Part shown: positions 7,957 to 17,089 of the stretch, piece by piece
Layout of the letters: every line of letters begins with the position of its first letter
Numbering within the stretch: the stretch's first letter is position 1
DNA from: an uncultured Lacinutrix sp.
GTDB taxonomy: Bacteria; Bacteroidota; Bacteroidia; Flavobacteriales; Flavobacteriaceae
Assembly: GCF_947500605.1 (NCBI RefSeq)
Contig: NZ_CANMSJ010000006.1
Coordinates: forward strand, 154,887-218,886
Direction: 5' to 3'
DNA: 64,000 bases
The notes under the pieces: model-generated
What the model saw: only the letters and a program-made list of their open reading frames with translations
Told to the model about the DNA's origin: nothing
Databases searched by the model: none
Made by a program: the position numbers and the translations under genes

Positions 7957-9207
7957 ATGAAAAATAACATCCTAAAACAGACGCACTTAAACTGTATCCT
8001 TTTAGGTCTTTATTTTGTTGTTAGCCTACAAACAAAAAGCTTTGCACAGCATATACCTTTACAAAAAAACTTAAAAAAAGACAGCCTTCTTAATAGCGCT
8101 CCTACTCCCAAAAAGCAAAAGAAAACAAAACTTGTACGCTTTAGCGGAAGCGATGGCCCGTACATAATAAACGACTCGTTATTATATAGGGTTACCTCTA
8201 AAAACAGACTTACGGTTTCTCCTTTTTTTAATAGAGATTCTATAGTTGTAACCATAGATAACACCGATGAAAACGAATTTTACTTATCGCTAAAAAAGGA
8301 ACATACAATTCCTGAAACCGTTTATAGCTTGCCGGAAAAAATGGTTGTTATTTCGGACATTGAAGGTAAATACGATGCTTTTGCTGGTTTCTTATATGCA
8401 AACAAAGTAATTGATGAAAATCATAATTGGATTTATGGTAATGGTCATTTGGTTTTAGGAGGCGATTTTGTAGACAGAGGCGAAAACGTAACACAAATAC
8501 TCTGGTTAATTTACAAACTTGAAGATCAAGCAAAACAACAAAATGGAGTTGTACACTTTATTTTAGGAAACCATGAAATACTTAATTTTAATGGAGACCA
8601 TAGATATAACCGTGTAAAGTACGTAAAGGCAGCGCAAGAAATAAGCCAAATAGAAGATAAAAAAGAGGCTGTTAAATATTTATATTCTAAACATACCGAA
8701 TTAGGAAAATGGCTAGCCTCTAAAAATGTGATTGAAAAAATTGGCGGTTATTTATTTGTACATGCAGGATTAAGTCCGGAGCTTATAGAATACAAATTAG
8801 ACCTCGAAGCCATAAACAAACGCGTACGTTTACGCATTAATGGTTTACATACCGAAGACAAAATAACCGATTTCCTTTTTAGTTTAAAAGGTCCGTTTTG
8901 GTACAGAGGTCTTGTTAAAACAAGGTTTCAATACAATAAAATAAAAGAGACAGAACTAGAGGCTATTTTAAAATACTACGATTCGCAAAAAATAGTCATT
9001 GGGCACACACCTGTTAAAGAGATAGCTACCAGTTTTAATGGTCGTATAATTATAACCGATGTTAACCACGGAAACACGAAGTTTTCTGGAAAAACAAAAG
9101 GATTACTTATAGAAAACAATCAAGAGTTTATTATCGATGATAAAGCCATAAAAACACCTTTAGAAAATGAATTACAAAGCCTTAAAATGGGCATCGAGAA
9201 AGAGTAA
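7957..9207 (+). CDS. Secreted calcineurin-like metallophosphatase (Shewanella-like phosphatase type)
   Basis: A 416-residue protein with a hydrophobic signal sequence ending near SFAQ (residue 31). It has the metallophosphoesterase motif series of the PPP-like branch: S133-D-I-E-G, GGDFVDRGEN (169-177), LGNHE (203-207), FVHAGL, IGHTPV and a final TDVNHG. GGDFVDRGxN with LGNHE is characteristic of Ser/Thr-phosphatase-like enzymes such as the Shewanella-like phosphatases. Periplasmic dephosphorylation of proteins or small esters is likely. Its 3' end overlaps the convergent CotH gene by 36 bases. Its promoter region shares a box with that of parA. Confidence 0.85.
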   Translation: MKNNILKQTHLNCILLGLYFVVSLQTKSFAQHIPLQKNLKKDSLLNSAPTPKKQKKTKLVRFSGSDGPYIINDSLLYRVTSKNRLTVSPFFNRDSIVVTIDNTDENEFYLSLKKEHTIPETVYSLPEKMVVISDIEGKYDAFAGFLYANKVIDENHNWIYGNGHLVLGGDFVDRGENVTQILWLIYKLEDQAKQQNGVVHFILGNHEILNFNGDHRYNRVKYVKAAQEISQIEDKKEAVKYLYSKHTELGKWLASKNVIEKIGGYLFVHAGLSPELIEYKLDLEAINKRVRLRINGLHTEDKITDFLFSLKGPFWYRGLVKTRFQYNKIKETELEAILKYYDSQKIVIGHTPVKEIATSFNGRIIITDVNHGNTKFSGKTKGLLIENNQEFIIDDKAIKTPLENELQSLKMGIEKE

Positions 9208-10626
9208 TCTATCTTCTAAAAACAATTTTAAATAATTGTAATGCTCCAGATTTGAATTTTCATTTAATTTATTTTGCCACACCAATTGTTCTCTTTCGTA
9301 AACTTTTTCTTCGGTAAACTTAGTATAGATTTTATCAATTTTAGACTGCAAAGCTTCATTACTAAAAGCTGTTGCTCTTAAGGCAATCCATCTGGCTTTT
9401 ACTTTTGCTTTATAAGCATTTGGGTTAACCTCTAACAACCTATTAAAAAGGCCATTTCCTAAAACACTATTGGTAATGCGTTCGCGTTTTCCGTCTTGAA
9501 TAATGCCTAAAACACCATCTAAATCCCAAGCTATAAAAAAGTAAGGTTCCTCTTTATCGTACTTTCCTAAGTAGTAATTCTTACCTAAATTATCGGTCGC
9601 TCGCATGGTATTTACAAACAGGTAATAATCTATAACATTAGGAATATAAACCTCTTTTTCTATGTTTTTAGCAAACGACTCGTTTGTTGCATTAACAACT
9701 AAATCTGTAAACTGCGATAAATCTCCAAAATCTGAAGAATAATTTATAAAAGGATATTCGGTTTTCCAACCATTCCAGTGCGGAAAAAGGTTGTTATATT
9801 TACTTGGAGATCTGCTAAAATCTGGTCCGCCATTATAAGAATTAGCTTTGTACAGCCTACCATTAATAGTATTGCCTTCGTTCTTTTTTAGCTTTAATTG
9901 CTTTCTATCTACAGATTCTGAAAACTGATAAATACCAAAATATTCGTTATTTCTAAAAACTTCAGCGTACTTAACTTCGAATCCGCTTTTTGCTTTTGGT
10001 TCTTTTTCTAAGTAATATGGCTTGTAGATTTCTGTCCATAAATTGGTTGCCATAAAAGAGCGTAAACGCAATGGCTCGTTGTACATGCCATCAAGAATCC
10101 AATCATCATCAGATCGCATACCTTTAAACTTTACATCTTTCTTCTCTTTAGTCTTGCCATCGGTCCAAAACTCTAAATCGTAAGATTTCTTTGGGAAGCC
10201 TAACGATAAATTTCCACGATGCCTCACTCCCATTGTACTTTCTATAAACTCACCATTATTAAAATAAGTAAAATGTCCTGCAATTTTTGCGTCGCTAGTA
10301 ATTGCAGAAGTATCAATAGTAATATGTATTAATGGTATTTTAGAAATATATAAAACGTAATCTTCTCCATTTTCTACACCAATTCCTTGCGTATACGACA
10401 ATTGATTTGATGCGTCTTTTAATTTAAAATTATCATTAAATTGTATGCTAGAAATATTTTTATTTTTTGAAACAATGGAGTCTAAATTCTTTTGATGCCA
10501 GACAATAATTTTATTCTTTATATCTATGCCGTAGCTTCCTTTTTCTGCTGTAATTTCTTGCGCACAACCAGTTAAACTATAAAGTAACGTGCATGCTATA
10601 TGCAAAGTATGAGATAATTTCTTCAT
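9172..10626 (-). CDS. CotH-kinase-family lipoprotein
   Basis: A 484-residue protein with a lipoprotein signal; the lipobox LTGC lies around residue 21. The body matches the CotH family of atypical protein kinases: STMGVRHRGNLSLGFPKKSYDLEF, then KGMRSDDDWILDGMYNEPLRLRS, then FFIAWDLDGVLG with the catalytic Asp pair pattern DLDG. In spore formers CotH phosphorylates coat proteins; in Bacteroidota the substrates are unknown. It is probably anchored to the outer membrane or periplasmic. It converges with, and slightly overlaps, a secreted phosphatase gene; kinase and phosphatase side by side may form an extracytoplasmic phosphorylation pair, which is inference. Confidence 0.85.
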   Translation of the reverse strand: MKKLSHTLHIACTLLYSLTGCAQEITAEKGSYGIDIKNKIIVWHQKNLDSIVSKNKNISSIQFNDNFKLKDASNQLSYTQGIGVENGEDYVLYISKIPLIHITIDTSAITSDAKIAGHFTYFNNGEFIESTMGVRHRGNLSLGFPKKSYDLEFWTDGKTKEKKDVKFKGMRSDDDWILDGMYNEPLRLRSFMATNLWTEIYKPYYLEKEPKAKSGFEVKYAEVFRNNEYFGIYQFSESVDRKQLKLKKNEGNTINGRLYKANSYNGGPDFSRSPSKYNNLFPHWNGWKTEYPFINYSSDFGDLSQFTDLVVNATNESFAKNIEKEVYIPNVIDYYLFVNTMRATDNLGKNYYLGKYDKEEPYFFIAWDLDGVLGIIQDGKRERITNSVLGNGLFNRLLEVNPNAYKAKVKARWIALRATAFSNEALQSKIDKIYTKFTEEKVYEREQLVWQNKLNENSNLEHYNYLKLFLEDRLLFLDAHFKAL

Positions 10627-10807
10627 TATAAATTGAGCTTAATTATGGGCTAAAAATAATGATATATATTTTAACCACTTGTTCTATTTCTATTTATACA
10701 ATTTCTATGCCTTAAGTCTAAATTAGATATTATTTATATTGTAACTACGCGTGGCAATATGTGCTATTAAAGCACTTAAGCAAAGTACTCTTTTAAGTTT
10801 AACCAAC

Positions 10808-10854
10808 TGTTAACAACTTCCGTTTTCTAAACCCATAAATAATTGTATTTTTAC
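10808..10854 (+). promoter_or_regulatory. Promoter region with shared upstream box (parA operon)
   Basis: The 20-base box at 10808-10827 is the same as that at 7841. It is followed by AATTGTATTTTT with TATTTTTA as a one-mismatch -7 box. It lies about 50 bases before the parA start. A common regulator or sigma-factor preference for the two operons is implied. Confidence 0.55.
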
Positions 10855-10900
10855 ATCTGGACTTTTAAATTGAAGTTCTCTAATAAAACCAAATCAATTA

Positions 10901-11665
10901 ATGGGTAAAATAATTGCCATTGCCAATCAGAAAGGAGGAGTTGGAAAAACAACAACTTCTATAAACCTAGCAGCTTCCCTAGGTGTTTTAGAGAAAAAAG
11001 TATTACTTATTGATGCAGATCCACAAGCGAATTCGACTTCTGGATTAGGTATTGATGTAGAAAGTGTAGAGATAGGAACCTATCAACTTTTTGAGCATAC
11101 AAACTCTGCTACTGAAGCAATAATGCATACCAATACACCTAACTTAGATATTATTCCTGCGCATATAGATTTAGTAGCTATAGAAATTGAGCTTGTAGAT
11201 AAAGAGGATAGAGAATACATGCTTAAAAGAGCATTGGAAGATGTAAAAGACGTTTACGATTTTATAATTATAGATTGTGCGCCTTCTCTAGGTTTATTAA
11301 CTCTTAACGCTTTAACAGCTGCTGATGCTGTAATAATACCAATACAATGTGAGTATTTTGCACTGGAAGGTTTAGGTAAGTTATTAAACACTATTAAAAG
11401 TGTTCAAAAAATACATAATACAGAATTAGATATTGAAGGTTTATTATTAACCATGTACGATTCTCGTTTACGCCTTTCTAACCAAGTGGTAGAAGAAGTG
11501 CAAAAGCATTTTAACGATATGGTTTTTAAAACCATAATACAACGTAATGTTAAACTTAGTGAAGCACCTAGTTTTGGTGAAAATATTATTAATTATGATG
11601 CGTCTAGTAAAGGTGCAGCAAATTATTTAAGTTTAGCAAAAGAAGTAATAAATAAAAACTCCTAA
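10901..11665 (+). CDS. parA: Chromosome-partitioning ATPase ParA (Soj)
   Basis: A 254-residue P-loop ATPase of the ParA/MinD family. The deviant Walker A motif KGGVGKTTT is at residues 11-19, followed by LLIDADPQANSTSGLG, Walker B IIIDCAPSLG and a C-terminal SEAPSFGENIINYD. The length and motifs are those of chromosomal Soj proteins rather than plasmid ParA, which carry an N-terminal DNA-binding domain. It works with ParB to segregate replication origins. parB follows after five bases and the pair leads a conserved flavobacterial operon. No parS palindrome was seen nearby. Confidence 0.95.
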   Translation: MGKIIAIANQKGGVGKTTTSINLAASLGVLEKKVLLIDADPQANSTSGLGIDVESVEIGTYQLFEHTNSATEAIMHTNTPNLDIIPAHIDLVAIEIELVDKEDREYMLKRALEDVKDVYDFIIIDCAPSLGLLTLNALTAADAVIIPIQCEYFALEGLGKLLNTIKSVQKIHNTELDIEGLLLTMYDSRLRLSNQVVEEVQKHFNDMVFKTIIQRNVKLSEAPSFGENIINYDASSKGAANYLSLAKEVINKNS

Positions 11666-11670
11666 GCAAA

Positions 11671-12579
11671 ATGGCGAAGGCAACAAAAAAACAGGCTTTA
11701 GGTAGAGGCCTTTCGGCTTTATTAAAAGACCCAAGTAACGATATACAATCTGTACAAGACAAAAATGCAGATAAAGTTATTGGTAATATTGTGGAATTAG
11801 AATTGGATTGTATTGAAATGAATCCGTTTCAACCACGTACAAGTTTTAACGAAGAAATGTTACGCGAATTAGCATCTTCTATTAAAGAACTTGGTGTAAT
11901 ACAACCTATAACGGTAAGAAAATTAGGTTTTGAAAGTTACCAATTGGTTTCTGGAGAACGTCGTTTTCGTGCTAGTAAATCTATAGGTTTAGAAACAATA
12001 CCTGCATACATACGTATAGCAAACGATCAAGAAAGTCTAGAAATGGCATTGGTAGAAAACATCCAACGTCAAGATTTAGATCCTATTGAAATTGCTTTAT
12101 CCTACCAACGTTTAATTGACGAAATTCAATTAACACAAGAGCAAATGAGTGAGCGTGTTGGTAAAAAACGTTCTACAATTGCAAACTATTTACGTTTATT
12201 AAAGCTTGATCCAATTATTCAAACAGGAATGCGTGATGGCTTTTTATCTATGGGTCATGGTCGTGCCATTATTAATATTGAAGATCAAAGCATTCAATTA
12301 GATATTTACGAGAAAATATTAGCCAATAAATTATCGGTTCGTGATACAGAAGCATTAGTTAAAAACTACAATGCTACAGACGAAGTTGTTGTACCTAAAA
12401 AACCAACAAAAGAAGAATTGCCAAAGTTTGTTAAAAAAGGAGTAGCCGCTTTTTCTGAATACTTTGGACATAAAATAGACGTTAAAGTAGCTAGTAATGG
12501 TAAAGGAAAAATAACAATTCCTTTTCATTCTGAAGAAGATTTTAACCGTATTAAAAAGTTAGTTGAAGGTGAGAAATAA
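11671..12579 (+). CDS. parB: Chromosome-partitioning protein ParB (Spo0J)
   Basis: A 302-residue ParB/Spo0J protein. The N-terminus is the typical ALGRGLSALL box. Residues 45-130 are the ParB CTPase/N domain with IEMNPFQPR, LVSGERRFRASK and ENIQRQDLDPIEIA. A helix-turn-helix follows (LTQEQMSERVGKKRSTIANYLRLL), then a C-terminal dimer domain. It binds parS and CTP and loads SMC in other bacteria. Its 3' end overlaps the start of the DUF5683 gene by 17 bases, indicating translational coupling. Confidence 0.95.
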   Translation: MAKATKKQALGRGLSALLKDPSNDIQSVQDKNADKVIGNIVELELDCIEMNPFQPRTSFNEEMLRELASSIKELGVIQPITVRKLGFESYQLVSGERRFRASKSIGLETIPAYIRIANDQESLEMALVENIQRQDLDPIEIALSYQRLIDEIQLTQEQMSERVGKKRSTIANYLRLLKLDPIIQTGMRDGFLSMGHGRAIINIEDQSIQLDIYEKILANKLSVRDTEALVKNYNATDEVVVPKKPTKEELPKFVKKGVAAFSEYFGHKIDVKVASNGKGKITIPFHSEEDFNRIKKLVEGEK

Positions 12580-13183
12580 ATTCTTTATATCCATCTTTTG
12601 TTTACTGCTTAGTCTTTCCGCTTCAGCGCAAAAAGGCAAAGAGAAAAAAGCAGAAGACAAAAAACCTGAATCTACAGAAAACGTAGAGGGCTTAGTTATT
12701 GTACCAGCAGATTCTGCATTGGTACGTAAAGAAATAGACCCATTACGTCCTGCTAAAGCAGCATTCTACTCTGCTGTTTTGCCTGGTTTAGGTCAAGCTT
12801 ACAATAAAAAGTATTGGAAAATACCTATTGTTTATGCTGCTCTTGGAACTGGTATTTATTTTTACATTGATAACAACAAACAATACAACCGTGTGCGTGA
12901 TGCATACAAACGCCGTTTAGCAGGTTTTGAAGACGATGAATTTCAAGACAGATTAACTGATGATGGTTTAATTGAAGCTCAAAAAACACTTAAATCTAAC
13001 AAAGAGCTATCGCTATTGGTAACTATAGGCTTGTATGCTTTAAATATTATAGATGCCAATGTAGATGCGCATTTATTACAATATAATGTAGACGAGAATT
13101 TAAGCTTAAAACCACATTATAAAATTGATGAATTCGATAAAACAGGATCCTTTGGTTTAACAATGAGTTTAAAATTGAATTAA
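12563..13183 (+). CDS. DUF5683 domain-containing exported membrane protein
   Basis: A 206-residue protein with a signal peptide (cleavage near ASAQ, residue 23), a Lys/Glu-rich linker and a hydrophobic region starting SAVLPGLGQAYNKKYWKIP, the hallmark of the DUF5683 family, followed by further membrane segments. Function is unknown. In Flavobacteriaceae it sits regularly between parB and dapB, as here. It overlaps parB by 17 bases, so the two are co-translated. The product is probably inner-membrane with a periplasmic portion. Confidence 0.85.
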   Translation: MKVRNKFFISIFCLLLSLSASAQKGKEKKAEDKKPESTENVEGLVIVPADSALVRKEIDPLRPAKAAFYSAVLPGLGQAYNKKYWKIPIVYAALGTGIYFYIDNNKQYNRVRDAYKRRLAGFEDDEFQDRLTDDGLIEAQKTLKSNKELSLLVTIGLYALNIIDANVDAHLLQYNVDENLSLKPHYKIDEFDKTGSFGLTMSLKLN

Positions 13184-13280
13184 GCATTAAAAAAAAATAG
13201 TTCTATTTTTACTAAAGTGAAATTTAGAAACATAAAATAAACAGTCTCCATTCTTCAATGGGATTTAAAAACAACTTTTA

Positions 13281-13982
13281 ATGAAAATTGCTTTACTAGG
13301 CTATGGTAGAATGGGCAAAACAATTGAAGCTATTGCTTTAAGTCGTGGCCATGAGATTGTTATTAAAACATCTGAAACCGTAACTAACGATATTACAAAG
13401 GCAGATATTGCTATAGATTTTAGCGTACCAAGTGCTGCTTTTGGTAACATTTCTAACTGTATTAATAATAATATTCCTGTAATTTCGGGAACTACAGGTT
13501 GGCTAGAAGACTATAACAAGATTATAGATTTATGCAAACAAAAAAATGGCGCTTTTATCTATGCTTCAAATTTTAGTTTAGGTGTAAATATATTCTTTGA
13601 ATTAAATAAAACACTAGCAAAAATGATGTCTGCTTTAAAAGATTACAATGTTGGTCTTGAAGAAATACATCACACTCAAAAATTAGATGCACCAAGCGGA
13701 ACAGCAATTTCTTTAGCCGAAGATATTGTAGAAAACCACAACCAATTTAATTCTTGGGAATTAGATGGTAATGAAGAAAATGTACTACCCATTACTGCCA
13801 AGCGTATTGAAAATGTGCCAGGAACACACAACATTACATACACAAGCGAAGTAGATACTATAAAGATAGAACACATAGCACATAGTCGCCAAGGTTTTGC
13901 CTTAGGTGCTGTGGTTGCTGCCGAATGGCTCGTTGGAAAAACAGGTGTTTACACAATGAAAGACGTGTTAAATATTAGTTAA
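13281..13982 (+). CDS. dapB: 4-hydroxy-tetrahydrodipicolinate reductase
   Basis: A 233-residue DapB, slightly shorter than the roughly 270-residue proteobacterial enzyme, as usual in Bacteroidota. It carries the Rossmann GYGRMG at residues 7-12, the VISGTTGW loop, the catalytic EEIHHTQKLDAPSGTA and a C-terminal HSRQGFALGAV. It reduces hydroxy-tetrahydrodipicolinate with NAD(P)H in the lysine and diaminopimelate pathway, feeding peptidoglycan synthesis. It follows DUF5683 by 97 bases and precedes lepB by 77. Confidence 0.95.
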   Translation: MKIALLGYGRMGKTIEAIALSRGHEIVIKTSETVTNDITKADIAIDFSVPSAAFGNISNCINNNIPVISGTTGWLEDYNKIIDLCKQKNGAFIYASNFSLGVNIFFELNKTLAKMMSALKDYNVGLEEIHHTQKLDAPSGTAISLAEDIVENHNQFNSWELDGNEENVLPITAKRIENVPGTHNITYTSEVDTIKIEHIAHSRQGFALGAVVAAEWLVGKTGVYTMKDVLNIS

Positions 13983-14059
13983 CTAAAAATAAAAATGTAA
14001 CATTTGCGAAAGCAAAAACACTAATAGCTTTTATTAACTATTAGTACAAAATATAGATT

Positions 14060-15781
14060 ATGGACGGAACACAATGGATTATATTTTTCTTGATTATTCA
14101 ATTAATTCATGGATTAGCCACTTGGAAATTATATATAAAAGCAGGTCGTAAAGCATGGGAAGCCTTTGTTCCTGTTTACAATGCTGTTATTTTAATGAAA
14201 ATAATTAATAGAGAGTGGTATTGGACTATCCTACTCTTCTTACCAATTGTAAACCTAATTATGTTTCCTGTAATCTGGGTAGAAACAGCAAGAAGCTTTG
14301 GTAAAAACTCTAGATTAGATACCATTTTAGCAATAGTTACTTTAGGTTTCTATAACTTTTATTTAAACTATGTTGCAGAGGTTAATTATGTTGAAGACCG
14401 TAGTTTAAAAGCAAGAACTAGTGCCGGAGATTGGATAAGCTCTATCCTATTTGCTGTTGTTGCAGCAACTATTGTGCATACGTATTTAATTCAGCCATTT
14501 GTTATTCCTTCATCTTCTTTAGAAAAAACATTATTAGTTGGAGATTTTCTATTTGTAAGTAAGTTTCATTATGGTGCCAGAGTACCAATGACAACAGTTG
14601 CCTTACCAATGGTACACGATTCTATTCCGAAGACAAAAATGAAATCGTATTTATTTGACGATAAATATGAAGAGCGTAACACCTCATGGAAAAACAAACT
14701 GCAATTGCCTTATATGCGCTTGCCAGGTTTCCAAAATATAACTCGTAACGAAATTGTTGTTTTCAATCAGCCAGCAGATACGTTGTTGGATATGAACGAT
14801 TTTACACCAGATAGAAATTACTACAAACCAATAGACAAGAAAACCAACTTAGTAAAACGTTGTGTTGGTATTCCTGGAGATAATTTAGAGCTTAGAGAAG
14901 GACACGTTTATATTAACGGTGAGAAAAATGTACTACCAGACCGCGCACGTTTACAGTTCTTTTACAAAGTAAAAACTAGTGGAGATATTCGTACATTATT
15001 TAATAAATACGAAATCACAGAAAGTAGTGCCAACGAAACGTATTACATAGAAAACAAATACTTAGACGACCCGAAAATAAAAGATTTTATAAGCGCAAGT
15101 ACCGATGTAAGTCTTAACATTATTAAAAGAGACTCGCTAAGAACAGAAGTTTCTGGTAGATTAAACCAACGCTTTTTTAATCGTTTAAAAATGTCTGTTG
15201 CAAATACCAACTATATTGGTAACATGACGGAAGAACTTGCTGCTAAAGTGGCTAAAGATCCTACTGTTATTTCTGTAGAAAAAGTAAACTCTGAAACTCC
15301 AGATTCTCGTTTATTTCCTCAAGATTCTGAATACAGTTTTACAGCAGATAATTTTGGACCAATTTACATTCCTAAAAAAGGAGAATCTTTAGATTTAACT
15401 ATTAAAAACTTCCCATTATACAAACGTGTTATTGGTGAGTACGAAAGAAATACAATTACCTCTCGCGGAAACCAAATTTTAATAAATGGTGAAGTTGCTA
15501 CAAGTTATACTTTTAAGCAAGATTACTATTGGATGATGGGAGATAACAGACAAAACTCTATAGATTCTAGATATTGGGGATTTGTACCTTTCGATCATGT
15601 TGTTGGTAAGCCTGTTTTAGTATGGATGAGTTTCGATACTATTAAAAAGAAAATACGTTGGGACAGACTATTTACTACTGTACATGGTACTGGAAAAACA
15701 ACATCTTACTTAATTCCTGTATTAATTTTAATTGCTGGAATAGTTGGTTTTAACCGCTTTAGAAAGCGCAAGAAAAAATAA
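14060..15781 (+). CDS. lepB: Signal peptidase I with DUF5684-like N-terminus and large insertion
   Basis: A 573-residue protein. Residues 1-110 form a multi-helix membrane region like DUF5684. Signal peptidase S26 follows: IPSSSLEKTLLVGDF with the catalytic serine in the SSS run (most likely S153), the LVKRCVGIPGD box with catalytic lysine K266, and MMGDNRQNSIDSR near residues 489-501. The stretch of roughly 190 residues between the lysine box and the GDN box is much longer than in E. coli LepB, a usual trait of Bacteroidota enzymes. It cleaves signal peptides at the periplasmic face and is probably essential. A C-terminal transmembrane helix and basic tail end the protein. Confidence 0.93.
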   Translation: MDGTQWIIFFLIIQLIHGLATWKLYIKAGRKAWEAFVPVYNAVILMKIINREWYWTILLFLPIVNLIMFPVIWVETARSFGKNSRLDTILAIVTLGFYNFYLNYVAEVNYVEDRSLKARTSAGDWISSILFAVVAATIVHTYLIQPFVIPSSSLEKTLLVGDFLFVSKFHYGARVPMTTVALPMVHDSIPKTKMKSYLFDDKYEERNTSWKNKLQLPYMRLPGFQNITRNEIVVFNQPADTLLDMNDFTPDRNYYKPIDKKTNLVKRCVGIPGDNLELREGHVYINGEKNVLPDRARLQFFYKVKTSGDIRTLFNKYEITESSANETYYIENKYLDDPKIKDFISASTDVSLNIIKRDSLRTEVSGRLNQRFFNRLKMSVANTNYIGNMTEELAAKVAKDPTVISVEKVNSETPDSRLFPQDSEYSFTADNFGPIYIPKKGESLDLTIKNFPLYKRVIGEYERNTITSRGNQILINGEVATSYTFKQDYYWMMGDNRQNSIDSRYWGFVPFDHVVGKPVLVWMSFDTIKKKIRWDRLFTTVHGTGKTTSYLIPVLILIAGIVGFNRFRKRKKK

Positions 15782-15784
15782 ACT

Positions 15785-17089
15785 ATGGATAATTCGTTAC
15801 TAGAAAGCTTATTAAAAGCACTTGAATTTTCGCCAGAAAATAACGAGTTACGCTTTCAAATTGCAAAGATTTATCTTAATAGTTTTAATTATACTGAAGC
15901 TGAAAAACATCTTATTTCTCTATTAGACAGAGACAATAAGAAAGCATACAAGTATTTATTAGCCAAATGTTATTACAATCAAGAAAAGTATAATTTAACC
16001 GAAGTTATACTAGAAGAACTTACAGAGAATAGCAATGACATAGACCATCTAGAATTGTATTGTAGTGCGCTACTAAAGCTAGAAAATCATGCCGAAGCAT
16101 TATCTATTTATCAAACGATTTTAGAAATAGATAATAGATATTATAATCCTGATTTCGAGTCGGTTTTTAAACTTGCTGTTACTAGTGAAGCTGACGATTT
16201 TATTGACGAAGACGCAATTTCAATGCTAAAAAAACCAGACGTTAATTTTAGCGATGTTGGTGGTATGGAAAATGTAAAGGAGGAAATAGATTTAAAAATT
16301 ATAAAACCACTACTCCACAAAGATTTATATAAAGCTTACGGAAAAAAAATTGGAGGTGGTATTTTACTTTACGGTCCTCCAGGTTGTGGAAAAACACACA
16401 TTGCAAGAGCAACTGCTGGAGAAATTGATGCCAATTTTATAAATATTGGTATTAATGATATATTAGATATGTGGTTGGGAAATTCTGAAAAGAATCTTCA
16501 TGAAATCTTTGAAACTGCAAGAGAAAACAAACCTTGTGTTATTTTTATAGATGAAATTGATGCTCTAGGTGCCAATAGAAACGATATTAATAAAACAGCA
16601 GGACGTACAGTTATTAATCAATTCCTATCCGAATTGGATGGTATAGATTCAGACAACGATGGCATTCTTGTTTTAGGTGCAACAAATGCGCCTTGGTATA
16701 TAGATCCTGCTTTTAGAAGGCCAGGACGTTTTGATCGTATTATTTTTGTAGCACCTCCAGATGATAAAGCTAGAGAATCTATTTTTAAAATTCAGTTAGA
16801 AGGAAAACCAACAGAAGATATTGACTTAAAGCAATTAGCAAAAAAAAGTAAAGAATATTCTGGTGCAGATATTAAATCTAGTATTGATATTGCTATAGAA
16901 CAAAAGTTATTAGAATCTTTTAAAGATGGTATTCCAAAGCCTCTAAAAACAAAAGATATTATTAAAGCTTTTGGTAAAATGAAACCTTCTACTAAAGAAT
17001 GGTTTAGTTCTGCTAAAAACTATGCTCTATATTCTAACGATTCTGGATTATACGACGATATTTTGACTTACTTGAAAATAAAAAAATAA
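15785..17089 (+). CDS. TPR-AAA+ ATPase (CDC48/spastin-like)
   Basis: A 434-residue protein. Residues 1-135 are helical TPR-like repeats. Residues 150-420 are one classical AAA+ module: Walker A GPPGCGKT (197-204), a pore-loop-like MWLGNSEKNLHEIF, Walker B VIFIDEID (252-259), sensor 1 LGATNAPW, and the RRPGRFDR box (311-318) with arginine fingers. The single AAA domain resembles CDC48, FtsH and spastin ATPases but has no protease domain. It starts three bases after lepB and its stop overlaps the start of the TPR-membrane gene, so the two are coupled. A membrane-recruited unfoldase is the likely role; the substrate is unknown. Confidence 0.88.
   Translation: MDNSLLESLLKALEFSPENNELRFQIAKIYLNSFNYTEAEKHLISLLDRDNKKAYKYLLAKCYYNQEKYNLTEVILEELTENSNDIDHLELYCSALLKLENHAEALSIYQTILEIDNRYYNPDFESVFKLAVTSEADDFIDEDAISMLKKPDVNFSDVGGMENVKEEIDLKIIKPLLHKDLYKAYGKKIGGGILLYGPPGCGKTHIARATAGEIDANFINIGINDILDMWLGNSEKNLHEIFETARENKPCVIFIDEIDALGANRNDINKTAGRTVINQFLSELDGIDSDNDGILVLGATNAPWYIDPAFRRPGRFDRIIFVAPPDDKARESIFKIQLEGKPTEDIDLKQLAKKSKEYSGADIKSSIDIAIEQKLLESFKDGIPKPLKTKDIIKAFGKMKPSTKEWFSSAKNYALYSNDSGLYDDILTYLKIKK

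Noticed and set aside
10627..10900. parS or origin next to parA
   Set aside because: No parS-like palindrome (TGTTTCACGTGAAACA type) and no DnaA-box cluster were found in this gap.
14860..15450. Large insertion in signal peptidase I as a possible foreign domain
   Set aside because: Long insertions between the catalytic lysine and the GDN box are normal for Bacteroidota signal peptidases.
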